Positions 24,001-33,286 of a DNA stretch of 64,000 nucleotides are shown in pieces. Source of the DNA: Anoplopoma fimbria (Eukaryota > Chordata > Actinopteri > Perciformes > Anoplopomatidae). Each line of letters begins with the position of its first letter. Position 1 is the stretch's first letter. The stretch is from contig NC_072453.1 of NCBI RefSeq assembly GCF_027596085.1, positions 10,599,948 through 10,663,947 of the forward strand, in the 5' to 3' direction. A program made the position numbers and the translations under genes. Under the pieces are notes generated by a model, which was not told where the DNA came from, did no database searches, and saw nothing but the letters and a program-made list of their open reading frames with translations.

Positions 24001-25767
24001 CCTGCAAAGACAGACACATAAAAGGAACAGCTGATGAGAAAACGGTTAATGGTTTCATCCTTGTCAAACTTTTACTTTTCCTGCTACTTATCCAGTTAGG
24101 CACAGTAGTCTCTAAATCTGAAATCATCCAGTTCTTCCAAGGCAAGATGGAATAATACATGCATCATATGTTGTATATATCCCCATCATCTCATTCCTTG
24201 GATCTGGTGAATACCCAAAGCATGTGACCATAGGTGACGGTTGGTAGATGACTTTGCTTTAAGGCTGTACGAATTCTTTTTTATTTATTTCATAGTCATG
24301 GACTTCAAGACAAATGACAAGAGCCTTTCTTTCTCTTCCAATCCATAAACAACACGCTGCTGCAGCTTGACCTTCAGCAACACAGTAAATTGAAACAATA
24401 AATTGTGAGCCACTGGCATGTCAAGAGCTGATTTCACACCTTTTCAGGCTTATAAAGAGCTTCAACAAAGAAATATTTTACAGCATTTGGTTGACACAGT
24501 TCCACTGGGAAAACTTGACAGGAGATTTGAGTCCCTTGGGATTATCTAAATGTACAATAGTATTGAATCTCATTTAGTAAACACCACGTCCTCTCAAACA
24601 TCATATGCTTTCTTGGGCTCTGTTTTTCCAGTTCCCATAGAACACAGCATACAAAAGATTAATTTGATTTCAAGTAACTCAAAATAAATGGTTATCCTGA
24701 GTTTAAGTAGCCAGTGATAAACAGCTGGCATCTCTGGTATGAAGTAAACAAGCGGTATTAATCGCACTGAAGCTTCTGAAAGCCCTGGACTTTCCTAACT
24801 GCTGTTAGAGAAGCTGCATGAGGTCTCTCAGTGCTGCCTCTCGAAGCTGAGAGAAGCTGATACACACAGGGACATTAAAAATGCATCAATGCAAATGAAA
24901 AATACATGGAGTAACAAACAAGAGATTGGAGGTAGAAGAGGCACAAGCTTTTATCTCATTCCAAAATCTATACTGTGTATAAATTAAGGAGTACTTTACC
25001 AAGGGCAAAAGGTTTGGGTGTTGTTTGTTTTTTGTTGCACTGGAGCAGCTACAGGTTTGACAAAATGAGCACATTATAAGGCTCATTAAGTGTAGCTTAG
25101 GTTTCCCTGGAATAACCACACAGAGAGCTCACTCAGAGATCCAGACATAATACGGACTATGACAGTGTGATAGACTTGAGAAAGATATGTGGAATCTAAG
25201 ATAACGGCACACCAATGGCCAAACAAACTTTTCAATAAACGTCTCTTCCCTACTGTAACTGTCAGGGGTAAAACCGTCGACAGAATTAAAAGTAACCAGG
25301 AAATGTGTTAAAATGAAACGGTCTACATATAAAGGTAAGACAGTTTCGTATTGAAAGAAAAATGGGTCAGGTTTTAAGCTGTGAAAATATTAAACTCAGT
25401 ATCTATCATTTATAAATTACCTGCATTAGGTTCTCTTTTTTACAACTGCACATGTCGTTATACACACACACGCAGACCTTCCTTCTACATTTACTCTGAA
25501 CAATGTGTAATTGCTCCACAGCCTCTCCAAACTAAATATTGCATGAAAAGTTGTGCAATATGAACTGTCAAACACTGCAACAAGACAGAACTTGCTTCCA
25601 CCCTGAACAGATTCTTATCAGTCTGCTGGGAAAAAACTAATCACCTGAAGACTCTGTTGCTTGGTTCTCCATTTGATGAGCAGATTCTTGTAGAGAAGAC
25701 TTCTTGTTTGGTGCCAGACTCCAGCATCTCTTCTATACATGGGTGTCATACTTCCAGCATTCCTCAT
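7986..25767 (-). CDS. abca5: ABCA5, full-length ABC subfamily A transporter
   Basis: ABCA5 is a full-size ABC transporter of late endosomal and lysosomal membranes, linked to cholesterol and phospholipid handling. I joined 37 phase-consistent exons into 1,656 codons (human about 1,642): 25767-25645, 24001-23815, 23655-23482, 22584-22487, 22127-21901, 21805-21664, 20981-20793, 20630-20483, 20308-20131, 19652-19594, 18870-18584, 18369-18250, 18073-17935, 17539-17449, 17198-17059, 16721-16602, 16511-16310, 15808-15642, 15304-15177, 14960-14823, 14725-14612, 13709-13539, 13416-13303, 13148-13011, 12624-12556, 12459-12383, 12300-12177, 11914-11797, 11677-11586, 10877-10702, 10413-10338, 10163-10069, 9257-9138, 9040-8888, 8469-8390, 8288-8233, 8126-7986. 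Order: membrane helix, lumenal loop, six-helix region, NBD1, second membrane half, NBD2, acidic C-terminus. The start is the first ATG of the exon; in-frame Mets at codons 7 and 10 are alternatives. Intron 14 uses a GC donor; the rest are GT-AG. Confidence 0.97.
8940..8953 (-). promoter_or_regulatory. CTCF-like core inside an ABCA5 coding exon
   Basis: On the minus strand this reads CCAGCAGGTGGCGC, a full match to the CTCF core CCASYAGRKGGCRS, within the exon encoding the [10 protein letters not shown] segment. It points opposite to the three motifs at 4.2-4.57 kb. Coding constraint may explain it; binding is not shown. Confidence 0.3.
9138..11677 (-). other. ABCA5 nucleotide-binding domain 2
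   Basis: Five exons encode NBD2. Walker [10 protein letters not shown] is at residues 1335-1343, the Q-loop is in [11 protein letters not shown], Walker [13 protein letters not shown] carries Glu1460, and the switch histidine is in [14 protein letters not shown]. The signature reads LSAGLKRKL (from residue 1435) instead of LSGGQ: the second glycine and the glutamine are changed. Human ABCA5, as I recall it, is also degenerate here (LPAGIKRKL), so this is a family feature rather than local damage. Confidence 0.93.
13890..14580. other. ABCA5 intron 21, possible old interspersed repeat
   Basis: The intron between exons 14725-14612 and 13709-13539 is GC-richer than its neighbours. Phrases around 14330-14400 (a GCTTTGGGCACCACAAGC stretch and a GCCATCTAGTT stretch) resemble a dispersed fish repeat as I remember it. 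No terminal repeats or open frame could be defined. Confidence 0.3.
17935..18870 (-). other. ABCA5 nucleotide-binding domain 1
   Basis: Three exons encode NBD1. Walker [10 protein letters not shown] falls at residues 524-532, the signature LSGGQKRKL starts at residue 625, and Walker [13 protein letters not shown] carries Asp649 and catalytic Glu650. The switch histidine follows in STHYMDEAD. All motifs are canonical, so this site should bind and hydrolyse ATP. Residue numbers come from my 1,656-codon join. Confidence 0.95.
21000..21025. repeat. (AG)n run forming a polypyrimidine tract
   Basis: A (GA)n run that reads CTCTCT on the transcribed minus strand, just upstream of the acceptor of ABCA5 exon 20981-20793. 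It forms part of that intron's pyrimidine tract, so its length could affect splicing. Confidence 0.9.
23663..23699. repeat. (GGA)n trinucleotide run in ABCA5 intron 2
   Basis: About twelve GGA units (TCC on the transcribed strand) end close to the acceptor of ABCA5 exon 23655-23482, where they supply the pyrimidine tract. Confidence 0.95.
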
Positions 25768-26100
25768 CTGGATGACGTACGGACGAGAAGTCGTCTCCCT
25801 AATGCTGGCCTCAGCTGCAAGTTAAAACAAATTTAAAACCATCCATTTACGTGAGTGTTATTTTAAATACAAGCTTTACGAAACAAAACAACAATGAAAA
25901 GCAGTAAAAACACTTTTATTCTGACTACCTAACTAACTGTGTCATCATCTTCCATCAATCCATCCACAAACACACAGACAACAAATATCACCATTTTTGA
26001 TTGTATCAAATGCTTTTAAACATTTTCAATGCAACTGCTTCATAGTTATTCACTGCTTTAAAAAGCCTTGTTTCTCCCACTACAAAAATCTAGAAAGCAA

Positions 26101-26104
<4 letters not shown>

Positions 26105-26162
<58 letters not shown>
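26105..26162. repeat. (TA)n microsatellite next to MITE A
   Basis: About 29 TA units run straight into the TA that flanks the MITE at 26163. TA repeats are natural targets for TA-specific transposons. Confidence 0.97.
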
Positions 26163-26165
<3 letters not shown>

Positions 26166-26385
26166 TACCAGTCAAAAGTTTGGACACACCTTCTCATTCA
26201 CTTTGAAGAATCAAAAATATAAAACATATTCTGGTTTGTTGAGCATTTGTTTGTTCACCACATAATTCCATATGTGTTCCTTCATAGTTTGGATGTCTTC
26301 AATATTAATCTACAATGTAGAAAAAAATAAAAATAAAGAAAAACCATTGAATGAGAAGGTGTGTCCAAACTTTTGACTGGTACTG
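26163..26385. mobile_element. MITE copy A, TA-flanked, long terminal inverted repeats
   Basis: A 223 bp element that begins CAGTACCAGTCAAAAGTTTG and ends in the exact reverse complement. The inverted repeat extends through about 37 bp (to CACACCTTCTCATTCA) and TA lies on both sides. There is no open frame. Length, TA target and structure fit a non-autonomous Tc1/mariner-type MITE; the superfamily is inferred. Copies B to E lie at 31.4, 32.1, 41.3 and 48.1 kb. Confidence 0.85.
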
Positions 26386-27436
26386 TATATATAAATATAT
26401 AAATTTGCACTGTACGCAAACGATTAATCGAGAAACTAATCAGCAGATTAATCGTATCAGCCCTAACATACAGTATGTTGCTGCAGAATTACAATTCAGA
26501 GAGTAAAATACTAATTCAAATTTTTCTATAGTAAAATATATTCATGGATCACAGATGGAGGGATAAAATAAATGATCTTTTTAACAGTAAAGTTAGACAA
26601 TGCACACAAGTTAACATTGCATTTCAGCACTGATGATGCAGTAACTTATGCCTTTGACCCCTGCAAAGACAGTTTAATGTTGCAGTGTGCAATGAATTTA
26701 GTTGCTTAATTTGCATGCATTTATAATAAAAACAAAAAACACCATATTTAAAAACTACTCTTAGATCAGCAGCACAGCTTCCCCCATCATCTGTGAGTCA
26801 CCCACAGCTGGGAGCAGCTGGGGGATGCTGTGCTTCACTGGCTGGAGGTTTGAACCCTGAAACTTTATTGACAACTTCACTATGACAACGTCAATTGTGT
26901 AGTTTTGAGCAAAGGGTGCCGCAAATGACACCCAGCTACCCTTTAGACCAGCGTTCAGCCAGCTAGTTAATCACAAACAGCTAGCTAGCTTATTAATTAT
27001 GATATCATGGTACTTTGTTAAGGCTTAAACGTCATTATTGCTGTTGAATTGTTCGTTTGAATTAGAAAAAAAAAAACGTCTTTCCCCTTTTTTTTTTTTG
27101 TTCTGCTGTTGCCTGGAAACAAGAATAAAGTGTGCGCGCGCGGGCTGTGCGCAGCGTTAACGGACAGAAATCAGCAGTTTGTTTGCATCAGCTGAGCTAA
27201 CGCGCTGAATGCGCACGAGCGAAGGAATCCTGCTAGCTCGCGACACAGCAACACAGCCGATATCCAGAGGGAAAGAAACATGCACATGCATCTGATAGAA
27301 GGAGAAAATTAACATACTCACGTATGAAATACATTAAGGCATATTTTTCCTAAATTTGTAGTTTAACGGCCTTATATTACAGAATATGTTTTATGTCACG
27401 TAAACACCCCTTAAAACGAGCTCCCTTGTTTCTTAC

Positions 27437-27561
27437 GTCGCTCTGGATGCTATTTCCTCCTGTCAAAATATCTGCTGTGACGTTGACCAATCAGAGCCGG
27501 TCTTGGTGTTAATGACAGCGCTGTGCACCAATCAGAATTGGACCAAAATGGTTTTTATTGG
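27437..27561 (-). promoter_or_regulatory. Candidate ABCA5 promoter and non-coding exon 1
   Basis: A consensus donor (GCGAC|GTAAGA, exon end at 27437) lies on the minus strand upstream of the ABCA5 coding exons, whose first coding exon has an acceptor just before 25814. CCAAT boxes occur at 27487-27491 and 27528-27532, with one on the opposite strand at 27557-27561, and a CRE-like GTGACGTTG word lies close by. A CpG-rich stretch lies at 27130-27245. Together these suggest an NF-Y-type promoter with its start near 27.45-27.48 kb and a first intron of about 1.6 kb. No transcript evidence is available. Confidence 0.5.
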
Positions 27562-27751
27562 CGAATCACAAACAGGGAATCAAAATCCAGCATGAACAAA
27601 CAAAATAAACAAATTAGTTAAATTATACAGAAAAACAACAGTTTTGGACCAAAATGGTTTTTATTGGCGAATCACAAACAGGGAATCAAAATCCAGCATG
27701 AACAAACAAAATAAACAAATTAGTTAAATTATACAGAAAAACAACAGTTTT
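27540..27751. repeat. 106 bp tandem duplication, left segment only
   Basis: The unit 27540-27645 is repeated without visible change at 27646-27751. The duplicated right segment has it only once (37446-37551). Each unit carries a CCAAT box on the minus strand and TTTATT words, so the duplication touches both the ABCA5 promoter edge and the end of the ASB3 3'UTR. Confidence 0.95.
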
Positions 27752-27754
27752 ATT
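27749..27754 (-). terminator. Candidate ASB3 copy 1 poly(A) signal
   Basis: TTTATT on the plus strand is AATAAA on the minus strand, about 310 bp after the ASB3 copy 1 stop codon. The same signal is at 37549-37554 for copy 2. Further TTTATT words lie in the 106 bp repeats beyond it. Confidence 0.45.
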
Positions 27755-28059
27755 TGCAAATGGTTTAAATACTTTTTAAACCTTTCTCGGCCCACTTGTG
27801 TAGTAAACCTTTGTTTAAAACCCATCCAGAACTTTTATATATACAATTCCTGTAGTCTCAAAGATACAAAATATTCAGATTTTTTGAGGAAATATGTGTG
27901 TAAAATAATTCACAAAACAAATATATTACACTGAAACATAATTTAGCTGCCACGAGGAGCTGTAACAAGCTGCTAGATATATGAAACTTTCAAACGGTGC
28001 GAAATAAGATGACTTAAAAAAACAACTTAATGCAACATAAAGGGGAAGAGTCAAGGGGG

Positions 28060-31000
28060 TTATAGAACATGTCTGTGTTGGTGTGTGCTGAGGTATCCCT
28101 GTATTCGATTTGAAAGTGGTGATGATGGCGGTGAGTGTGCGTAGGTAGCTTCTGGGATGTCTCTGAATTGGAGGAAGCCATGAAGTGGGGAGGGAACAGG
28201 GAGCTGCTGCACCACATTGGTCCTCATCAGTAGATCTGGTCCCAGCACTGACCTGACCTGCAGCCGACAGATGTGGGAAAGACAGGGAATGCACTCTAGA
28301 GGGAGGAGAGCAGACAGGGAAGGGAAAATTGTTAACTATGGTTTTCGTGAAAGCAAATCTGCATGTATCATTTGTCACCGTACCAAGATGTGGACGGGGT
28401 TCCCACATCTTCTCTGCCCGTCTTCGATCCAGAATATGTTTCAAAGGGGGAGACAGATTCGACCAGTTTACAAACTCCAGCAGGTAATTCAACACCTCAC
28501 TGTCTGCTTGCTCAAACCTAGAAAGCAGAGAGGACAGAAATATATTGATCAAGTGCAGCCATCTGATACTTGAACAAAGAGTGGACAAGTGAGAGGACAG
28601 TCTTACATGATGGGTTGAAGCAGCAAAGAAGGTTCCAGTCCTGCCTTTAGAAGCAGAGGAAGCCAGCAGGCGGCAAAGTTTACTTGGTTTAGTGCCACGC
28701 ATAGCAGCTCCCTCAGTTCCTGCAGCTTTAACACAGTTTTCCCATCATGATTTGGTTCAGAACCGTCCCCGGTCAAAGTCTCCTGTCGAGGGATCCATCT
28801 GTGCTCAAGTATCAGCTGCAGCAGGTCTGTTTTGTCTGTGGCGAGGGCATACATCCAGTCCTCCTCGCTCAAACTTGCCCCTGCAGCTACCAGCAACCCC
28901 ACTGATTCACTGAAAGATATTTTTTATCAAAATCAAGTAAGAATCCATATGTTTTATGTTGCGTATGTTCTGTGGAATCTGTGAGGGGGTCAAATCTGAT
29001 TTCTAACAAACCTGTAGGGTTCGTTTGATGTGCACCACAAGGCCAAGGAGAGCGGTGATCGGATGCCCAGGATGTGTGTGCAGTCCTGGGCGTCTGGGCT
29101 ATAACCTTCCTTTAGGAGCATCTCGACTTTTTTGCTCTGATGGCTGCGGATGGCCAGGTAGAGTGGACTCACCATGCCATCACCACGGTCACACACTCGA
29201 TCAGTAACAGCTATCAGCCTCCTGAGGACACTGCATTGACAAATATACAGAGGGTTAAGGAAAAAACATATTGTTACATTTGCATACAGCACCTCCTAAG
29301 AAGAGTACAATGTGTTAATAATGATTATCAGTTCTGAGGTGAGTGGTAGATTAATCAGTTAATTAACCAACATAAAATTAATATCATTGGTTAAATCATA
29401 AAATAAAGTTATTAATCAAGCAAAAATGCTAAATATTTTCTACTTCCAGCTACTCCAATTCAATTTTTTGCTGATTTTCCCTATTTTATATCATTATTAA
29501 CAGAATATATTTAGTTTTGGACTGTTGGTTGGACAAAATCTGCTAAGGGAAGATTTTACTTTGCGCCCTGGAAAACGGCACTATTTTCCTACATTTAATC
29601 AGCTAACAACTGCCCAATAATACATAATTGAAAGATGAGTTATGAGTCAGTACCCGATGGGGCCAAACTCAGCAGCAGCATGAATGGGAAGCTGTGGCCA
29701 CTCATGACTGCAGACTAGATTAGGATCTGCCCCGTGGTCCAACAGGAAATCCACACAGGCCTGGTGGCCCTCCTGAGAGGCAATCAGCAGCGGTGTGGCC
29801 AGATCAGCGGCCTGGATGCTCACACTGGCACCTAAATCAATAAAAACAAATTAAACAAAACATATTTTGTATTTTATTTTACACGATTGCTGGTGTAAGT
29901 GAGGAGTGAAAAGAAGAGGCAAAGTGAGAAGTCCCTGACCAACATTAAATTGCAACAAACAAAGTTATATTTAGAGCTATGAACAAACGTACATGCACAC
30001 ATAAAGGCATACAGAAAAATACATATTTACCAGCATTAACAAGAATTTCCAGGCATTCCTGTTGTCCATACTGTGCAGCCAAAAAGAGAGGGGAGATATT
30101 GTGGTCATCTAGAGCCTCCAGGTTGCACACATCGACCAGAATGCGTACAATTTCACTGTGACCCTTAGGAATTAAAAAGAAAATTAGGATACACCTTACA
30201 GTGTTGTGTGTTTGTGTTTTTGAGTTCAATAATTACCTTGTAAACAGCCTGATGAAGGTAGGTCCAGCAGGATGCAGTGTGTGTTCGGTTGACCTCTGCA
30301 CCTTTACTGACCAGCAGTTCTACAACCTCCTTGTGCCTGCCGTCAACAGCTGTTGAAAAACAGATCGCAGCTGACAAATATTGCAGACAGCGTTAATCCA
30401 ATCACATCTAATTTAAATGAATAAGAGGAAATTTATTTGGTCAGAGATGCATTCAGTACAGAAAACACATGGAGACCAATGATATAAAGTGTTGTACCTG
30501 CATACAAAGGACATGATAAGTCATTTGTTAGCTGGTTGATGTTGGCATGTGCCTTCAGGAGGAGTCGGACCACTGCCAGGTGTCCACCCTGCACTGCCAG
30601 GTAACATGCAGATTGCCCCTCATGAGTCAAAGAGTTCACATAGGCAGCACAGCCACGGGAGGAGCCTGCTGCTTAAAGTTAGAAACAGAAATAGGAAAAC
30701 AAAAACCTAAAAAAAAAAAATCTCGACGACAAGTCTGATAACTGCTTATGTAATGAATCAAGGACAACTGTAAAGCATTCTCTGGTTCCACTATCATAAT
30801 GCTTACGTGCATTCACACTATACATTTTTGTTCTACTATGGATGACAACAAAACTCTGTCTTATCTCCTCTCTTATCTTAAATGTGGGGATTTGTTGCTT
30901 TCCTCTGTCTATAAAATGATAAGTATGAATAACTCTGGGTTTTGAACTGTTTAGTGCCAAAATGATTAATCCATTCAGCCATTAGTTCATTGGCAGAAAA

Positions 31001-31273
31001 TCAATTGTTTAAGTTATTTATCTAGGAAAAAATCCACGCATTCTCTTGAGTCGCACGATGGCCTTTCTTACCGCCCGCAGCAGACACAATCTCCTGCACA
31101 CACTCCTTGCTGCCAGCGGCTGCCGCCTCGTGCAGGGCATTCCAACCACGGATGTCCCGACAGTCCACACTGAAACCTCTCTTTATCAGCCTCCTCACCT
31201 GCTTCCTACAGCCTGAGCGAGCTGCTTCAGCAACACTGGAGTCTGTGGCTCCGTAGAACTCTGTGAAGTCCAT
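28060..31273 (-). CDS. asb3: ASB3-like ankyrin repeat and SOCS box protein, copy 1 (left)
   Basis: ASB3 is a substrate receptor for Cullin-5 ubiquitin ligases: ankyrin repeats bind substrate and the SOCS box recruits Elongin B/C and Cul5. Nine exons join in phase: 31273-31072, 30668-30498, 30370-30237, 30163-30031, 29831-29654, 29230-29012, 28909-28607, 28517-28384 and 28295-28060, for 569 codons (human ASB3 518). Ankyrin repeats fill exons 1-6, with the ASB3-typical GYSPDAQ motif in exon 6. The SOCS box starts at SHICRLQVRSVLG in exon 9 with a Cul5-box-like LPVP, followed by a tail of about 28 residues. The frame is open throughout. Compared with copy 2 it has 12 amino-acid differences, several at conserved ankyrin positions (DIRGW for DNRGW, DGRH for DGGH, LAVQGGH for LAAQGGH). 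The native promoter is missing upstream, so expression is doubtful. Confidence 0.93.
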
Positions 31274-31449
31274 CCCCTGCTTCAAAGAGAGTCAGATCCA
31301 TTAATTGCACCATTGTTTGCAGAGCTGGAAAGTAACTAAGTACATCTTTCTCTCAAATACTGTACTTATTGAGGATTTTCATTGTATGCTACTTAATACT
31401 CTTGCTCCTCTACATTTAAGAAGTAAATATTGCATTTCTAAGTGCACTA

Positions 31450-31678
31450 CAGTACCAGTCAAAAGTTTGGACACACCTTCTCATTCAACTACTTTGAAGA
31501 ATCTAAAATATAAAACATATTCTGGTTTGTTGAGCATTTGTTTGTTCACCACATAATTCCATATGTGTTCCTTCATAGTTTGGATGTCTTCAATATTAAT
31601 CTACAATGTAGAAAAAAATAAAAAAATAAAGAAAAACCATTGAATGAAAAGGTGTGTCCAAACTTTTGACTGGTACTG
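31450..31678. mobile_element. MITE copy B, at the duplication junction
   Basis: A 229 bp copy of the same MITE with both inverted repeats. Its left flank (AAGTGCACTA) is that of copy D at 41.26 kb. Its right flank (TATATAAATTTGCACTG) is that of copy A at 26.39 kb. This hybrid arrangement marks the crossover element of the tandem duplication. Confidence 0.88.
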
Positions 31679-32070
31679 TATATATAAATTTGCACTGTAC
31701 GCAAACGATTAATCGAGAAACTAATCAGCAGATTAATCGTATCAGCCCTAACATACAGTATGTTGCTGCAGAATTACAATTCATAGAGTAAAAATGTTTC
31801 TATAGTAAAATATATTCATGGACACAGATGGAGGGATAAAATAAATGATCTTTTTAACAGTAAAGTTAGACAATGCACACAAGTTAACATTGCCTTATGC
31901 CTTTGACCCCTGCAAAGGCAGTTTAATGTTGCAGTGTGCAATGAATTTAGTTGCTTAATTTGCATGCATTTATAATAAAAACAAAAAACATCATATTTAA
32001 AAACTACTCTTAGATAAGCAGCACAGCTTCCCCCATCATCTCTGTGAGTCACCCACAGCTGGGGAGCAGC
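31679..32070. repeat. Duplicate of 26386-26820 (ABCA5 first-intron sequence)
   Basis: The sequence follows 26386-26820 closely, with small deletions, then stops abruptly at GGGGAGCAG. At 32071 the sequence jumps back to the equivalent of 26088. It is the start of the second unit of the large duplication. Confidence 0.9.
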
Positions 32071-32317
32071 TAGAAAGCAATTCTAATATATATATACAGT
32101 ACCAGTCAAAAGTTTGGACACACCTTCTCATTCAACTACTTTGAAGAATCTAAAATATAAAAACATATTCTGGTTTGTTGAGCATTTGTTTGTTTACCAC
32201 ATAATTCCATATGTGTTCCTTCATAGTTTGGATGTCTTCAATATTAATCTACAATGTAGAAAAAAATAGATGGAGGGATAAAATAAATTATCTTTTTAAC
32301 AGTAAAGTTAGACAATG
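32071..32317. repeat. Second partial copy of the 26.09-26.58 kb block with truncated MITE C
   Basis: From 32071 the sequence repeats the stretch beginning at 26088, including a shortened TA run, and enters MITE copy C at 32097. That MITE lacks its right end: it breaks at about 32268 and joins sequence equivalent to about 26550. So a smaller tandem duplication of about 730 bp plus an internal deletion followed the main duplication. Confidence 0.85.
32097..32268. mobile_element. MITE copy C, right end deleted
   Basis: It begins with the intact left inverted repeat CAGTACCAGTCAAAAGTTTG and runs about 170 bp before breaking off; the right inverted repeat is absent. Confidence 0.85.
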
Positions 32318-33209
32318 TGTAACCGATGTCTTTCTGCGTTGTGTCTTTTATCTTTGAGTGAGGCACACACAGGAGTCGAGTACTGGAGGTTTATTCTTTC
32401 AAAAGGAGACAAAACAACACGGGTGTCACACACAATCCGGGATATCACTCTCCACTCAGCTCCGTGCATCAGCGCTCACTCACGCTAGCTTAATATATCC
32501 TGTGACTTTCAATGAATACATGTAGGGAATAAATTATAAAAATGTAAACAAAGCATAAAATGATCTCAAATAAATAAATTAAATAAAAAGACAGTATATT
32601 AAATATATACACTAATAAAGGAAATAAAATATAATAGAGAATTGTCATTTTCCTCTCACACTCATTTTACATATTATACCATAAACAAAGACACATACAA
32701 TCCGGGATATCACTCTCCACTCTACAAAACAAAGGAAGCAAACAATTGACCACACATACCGGATCACACAACTGCATTTGAAATATCAAGGCGGGAAAAA
32801 ACTAAGCTACCACCGGCTCAAGCTAGTTTACAGTTAAAAAAGTCCACCCTTCCAACAGTTCAATGAAATTGTCTACGCACCAGAGAGTTTCTCCCGCGTG
32901 CCTAAAAGCACATCGCAAAGCAGTGTGAACCACCACAACCGTTCAAGGGCAACAAACAAGGGGTTAACATAAAAATCTAACGGAGAGAGACACAAACGCA
33001 ACTCACCAGCTCCGTGCATCAGCGCTCACTGACGCTAGACACACAGGTGCAACGCCAAACCACTCCCCAGGGAAACAAAAGGCATGCCATAGGGAACAAC
33101 GAAACCAACTTACTTAGGAACCAATATTTGGTGGAGTTCACAATAAAAAAAGGTATGAACAATGATAAAAAAAATAAAAAAAAATCAAATTAAATTTAGC
33201 TCGGCTACA
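32318..33209 (-). mobile_element. LTR-like insertion (probable solo LTR), 892 bp
   Basis: The insertion interrupts sequence otherwise continuous with 26580-26610 and is flanked by the 4 bp direct repeat AATG (32314-32317 and 33210-33213). Ends are TGTAACC and GGCTACA, giving TG...CA termini with a TGTARCC inverted repeat, as in LTR elements. Read on the minus strand it has AATAAA at 32395-32390, about 72 bp before the end, followed by a TGTGTGTG stretch, as in an R-U5 region. No internal coding region is present, so a solo LTR left by recombination is the best reading. It contains a short segment twice, one copy with and one without a 285 bp intron-like insert (see findings). The family was not assigned. 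Confidence 0.75.
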
Positions 33210-33286
33210 AATGCACACAAGTTAACATTGCCTTTGACCCCTGCAATGAATTTAGTTGCTTAATTTGCATGCATTTATAATAAAAA

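Noticed and set aside
26105..26162. Possible CRISPR-like or other direct repeat array
   Set aside because: A plain TA microsatellite; no spaced repeats of CRISPR type anywhere, and the window is eukaryotic.
27926..28702. A 258-codon open frame on the minus strand across the end of ASB3 copy 1 (216 codons in copy 2)
   Set aside because: It reads through the intron between exons 8 and 9 and uses the wrong frame in exon 9. The SOCS-box frame ends at 28060 and 37869. The length difference comes from a one-base indel beyond the real stop, so it does not truncate either protein.
32318..33209. Reading the insertion as a DNA transposon because of its TGTARCC inverted ends
   Set aside because: The TG...CA ends, 4 bp target duplication, AATAAA near one end and absence of long inverted repeats fit an LTR better.
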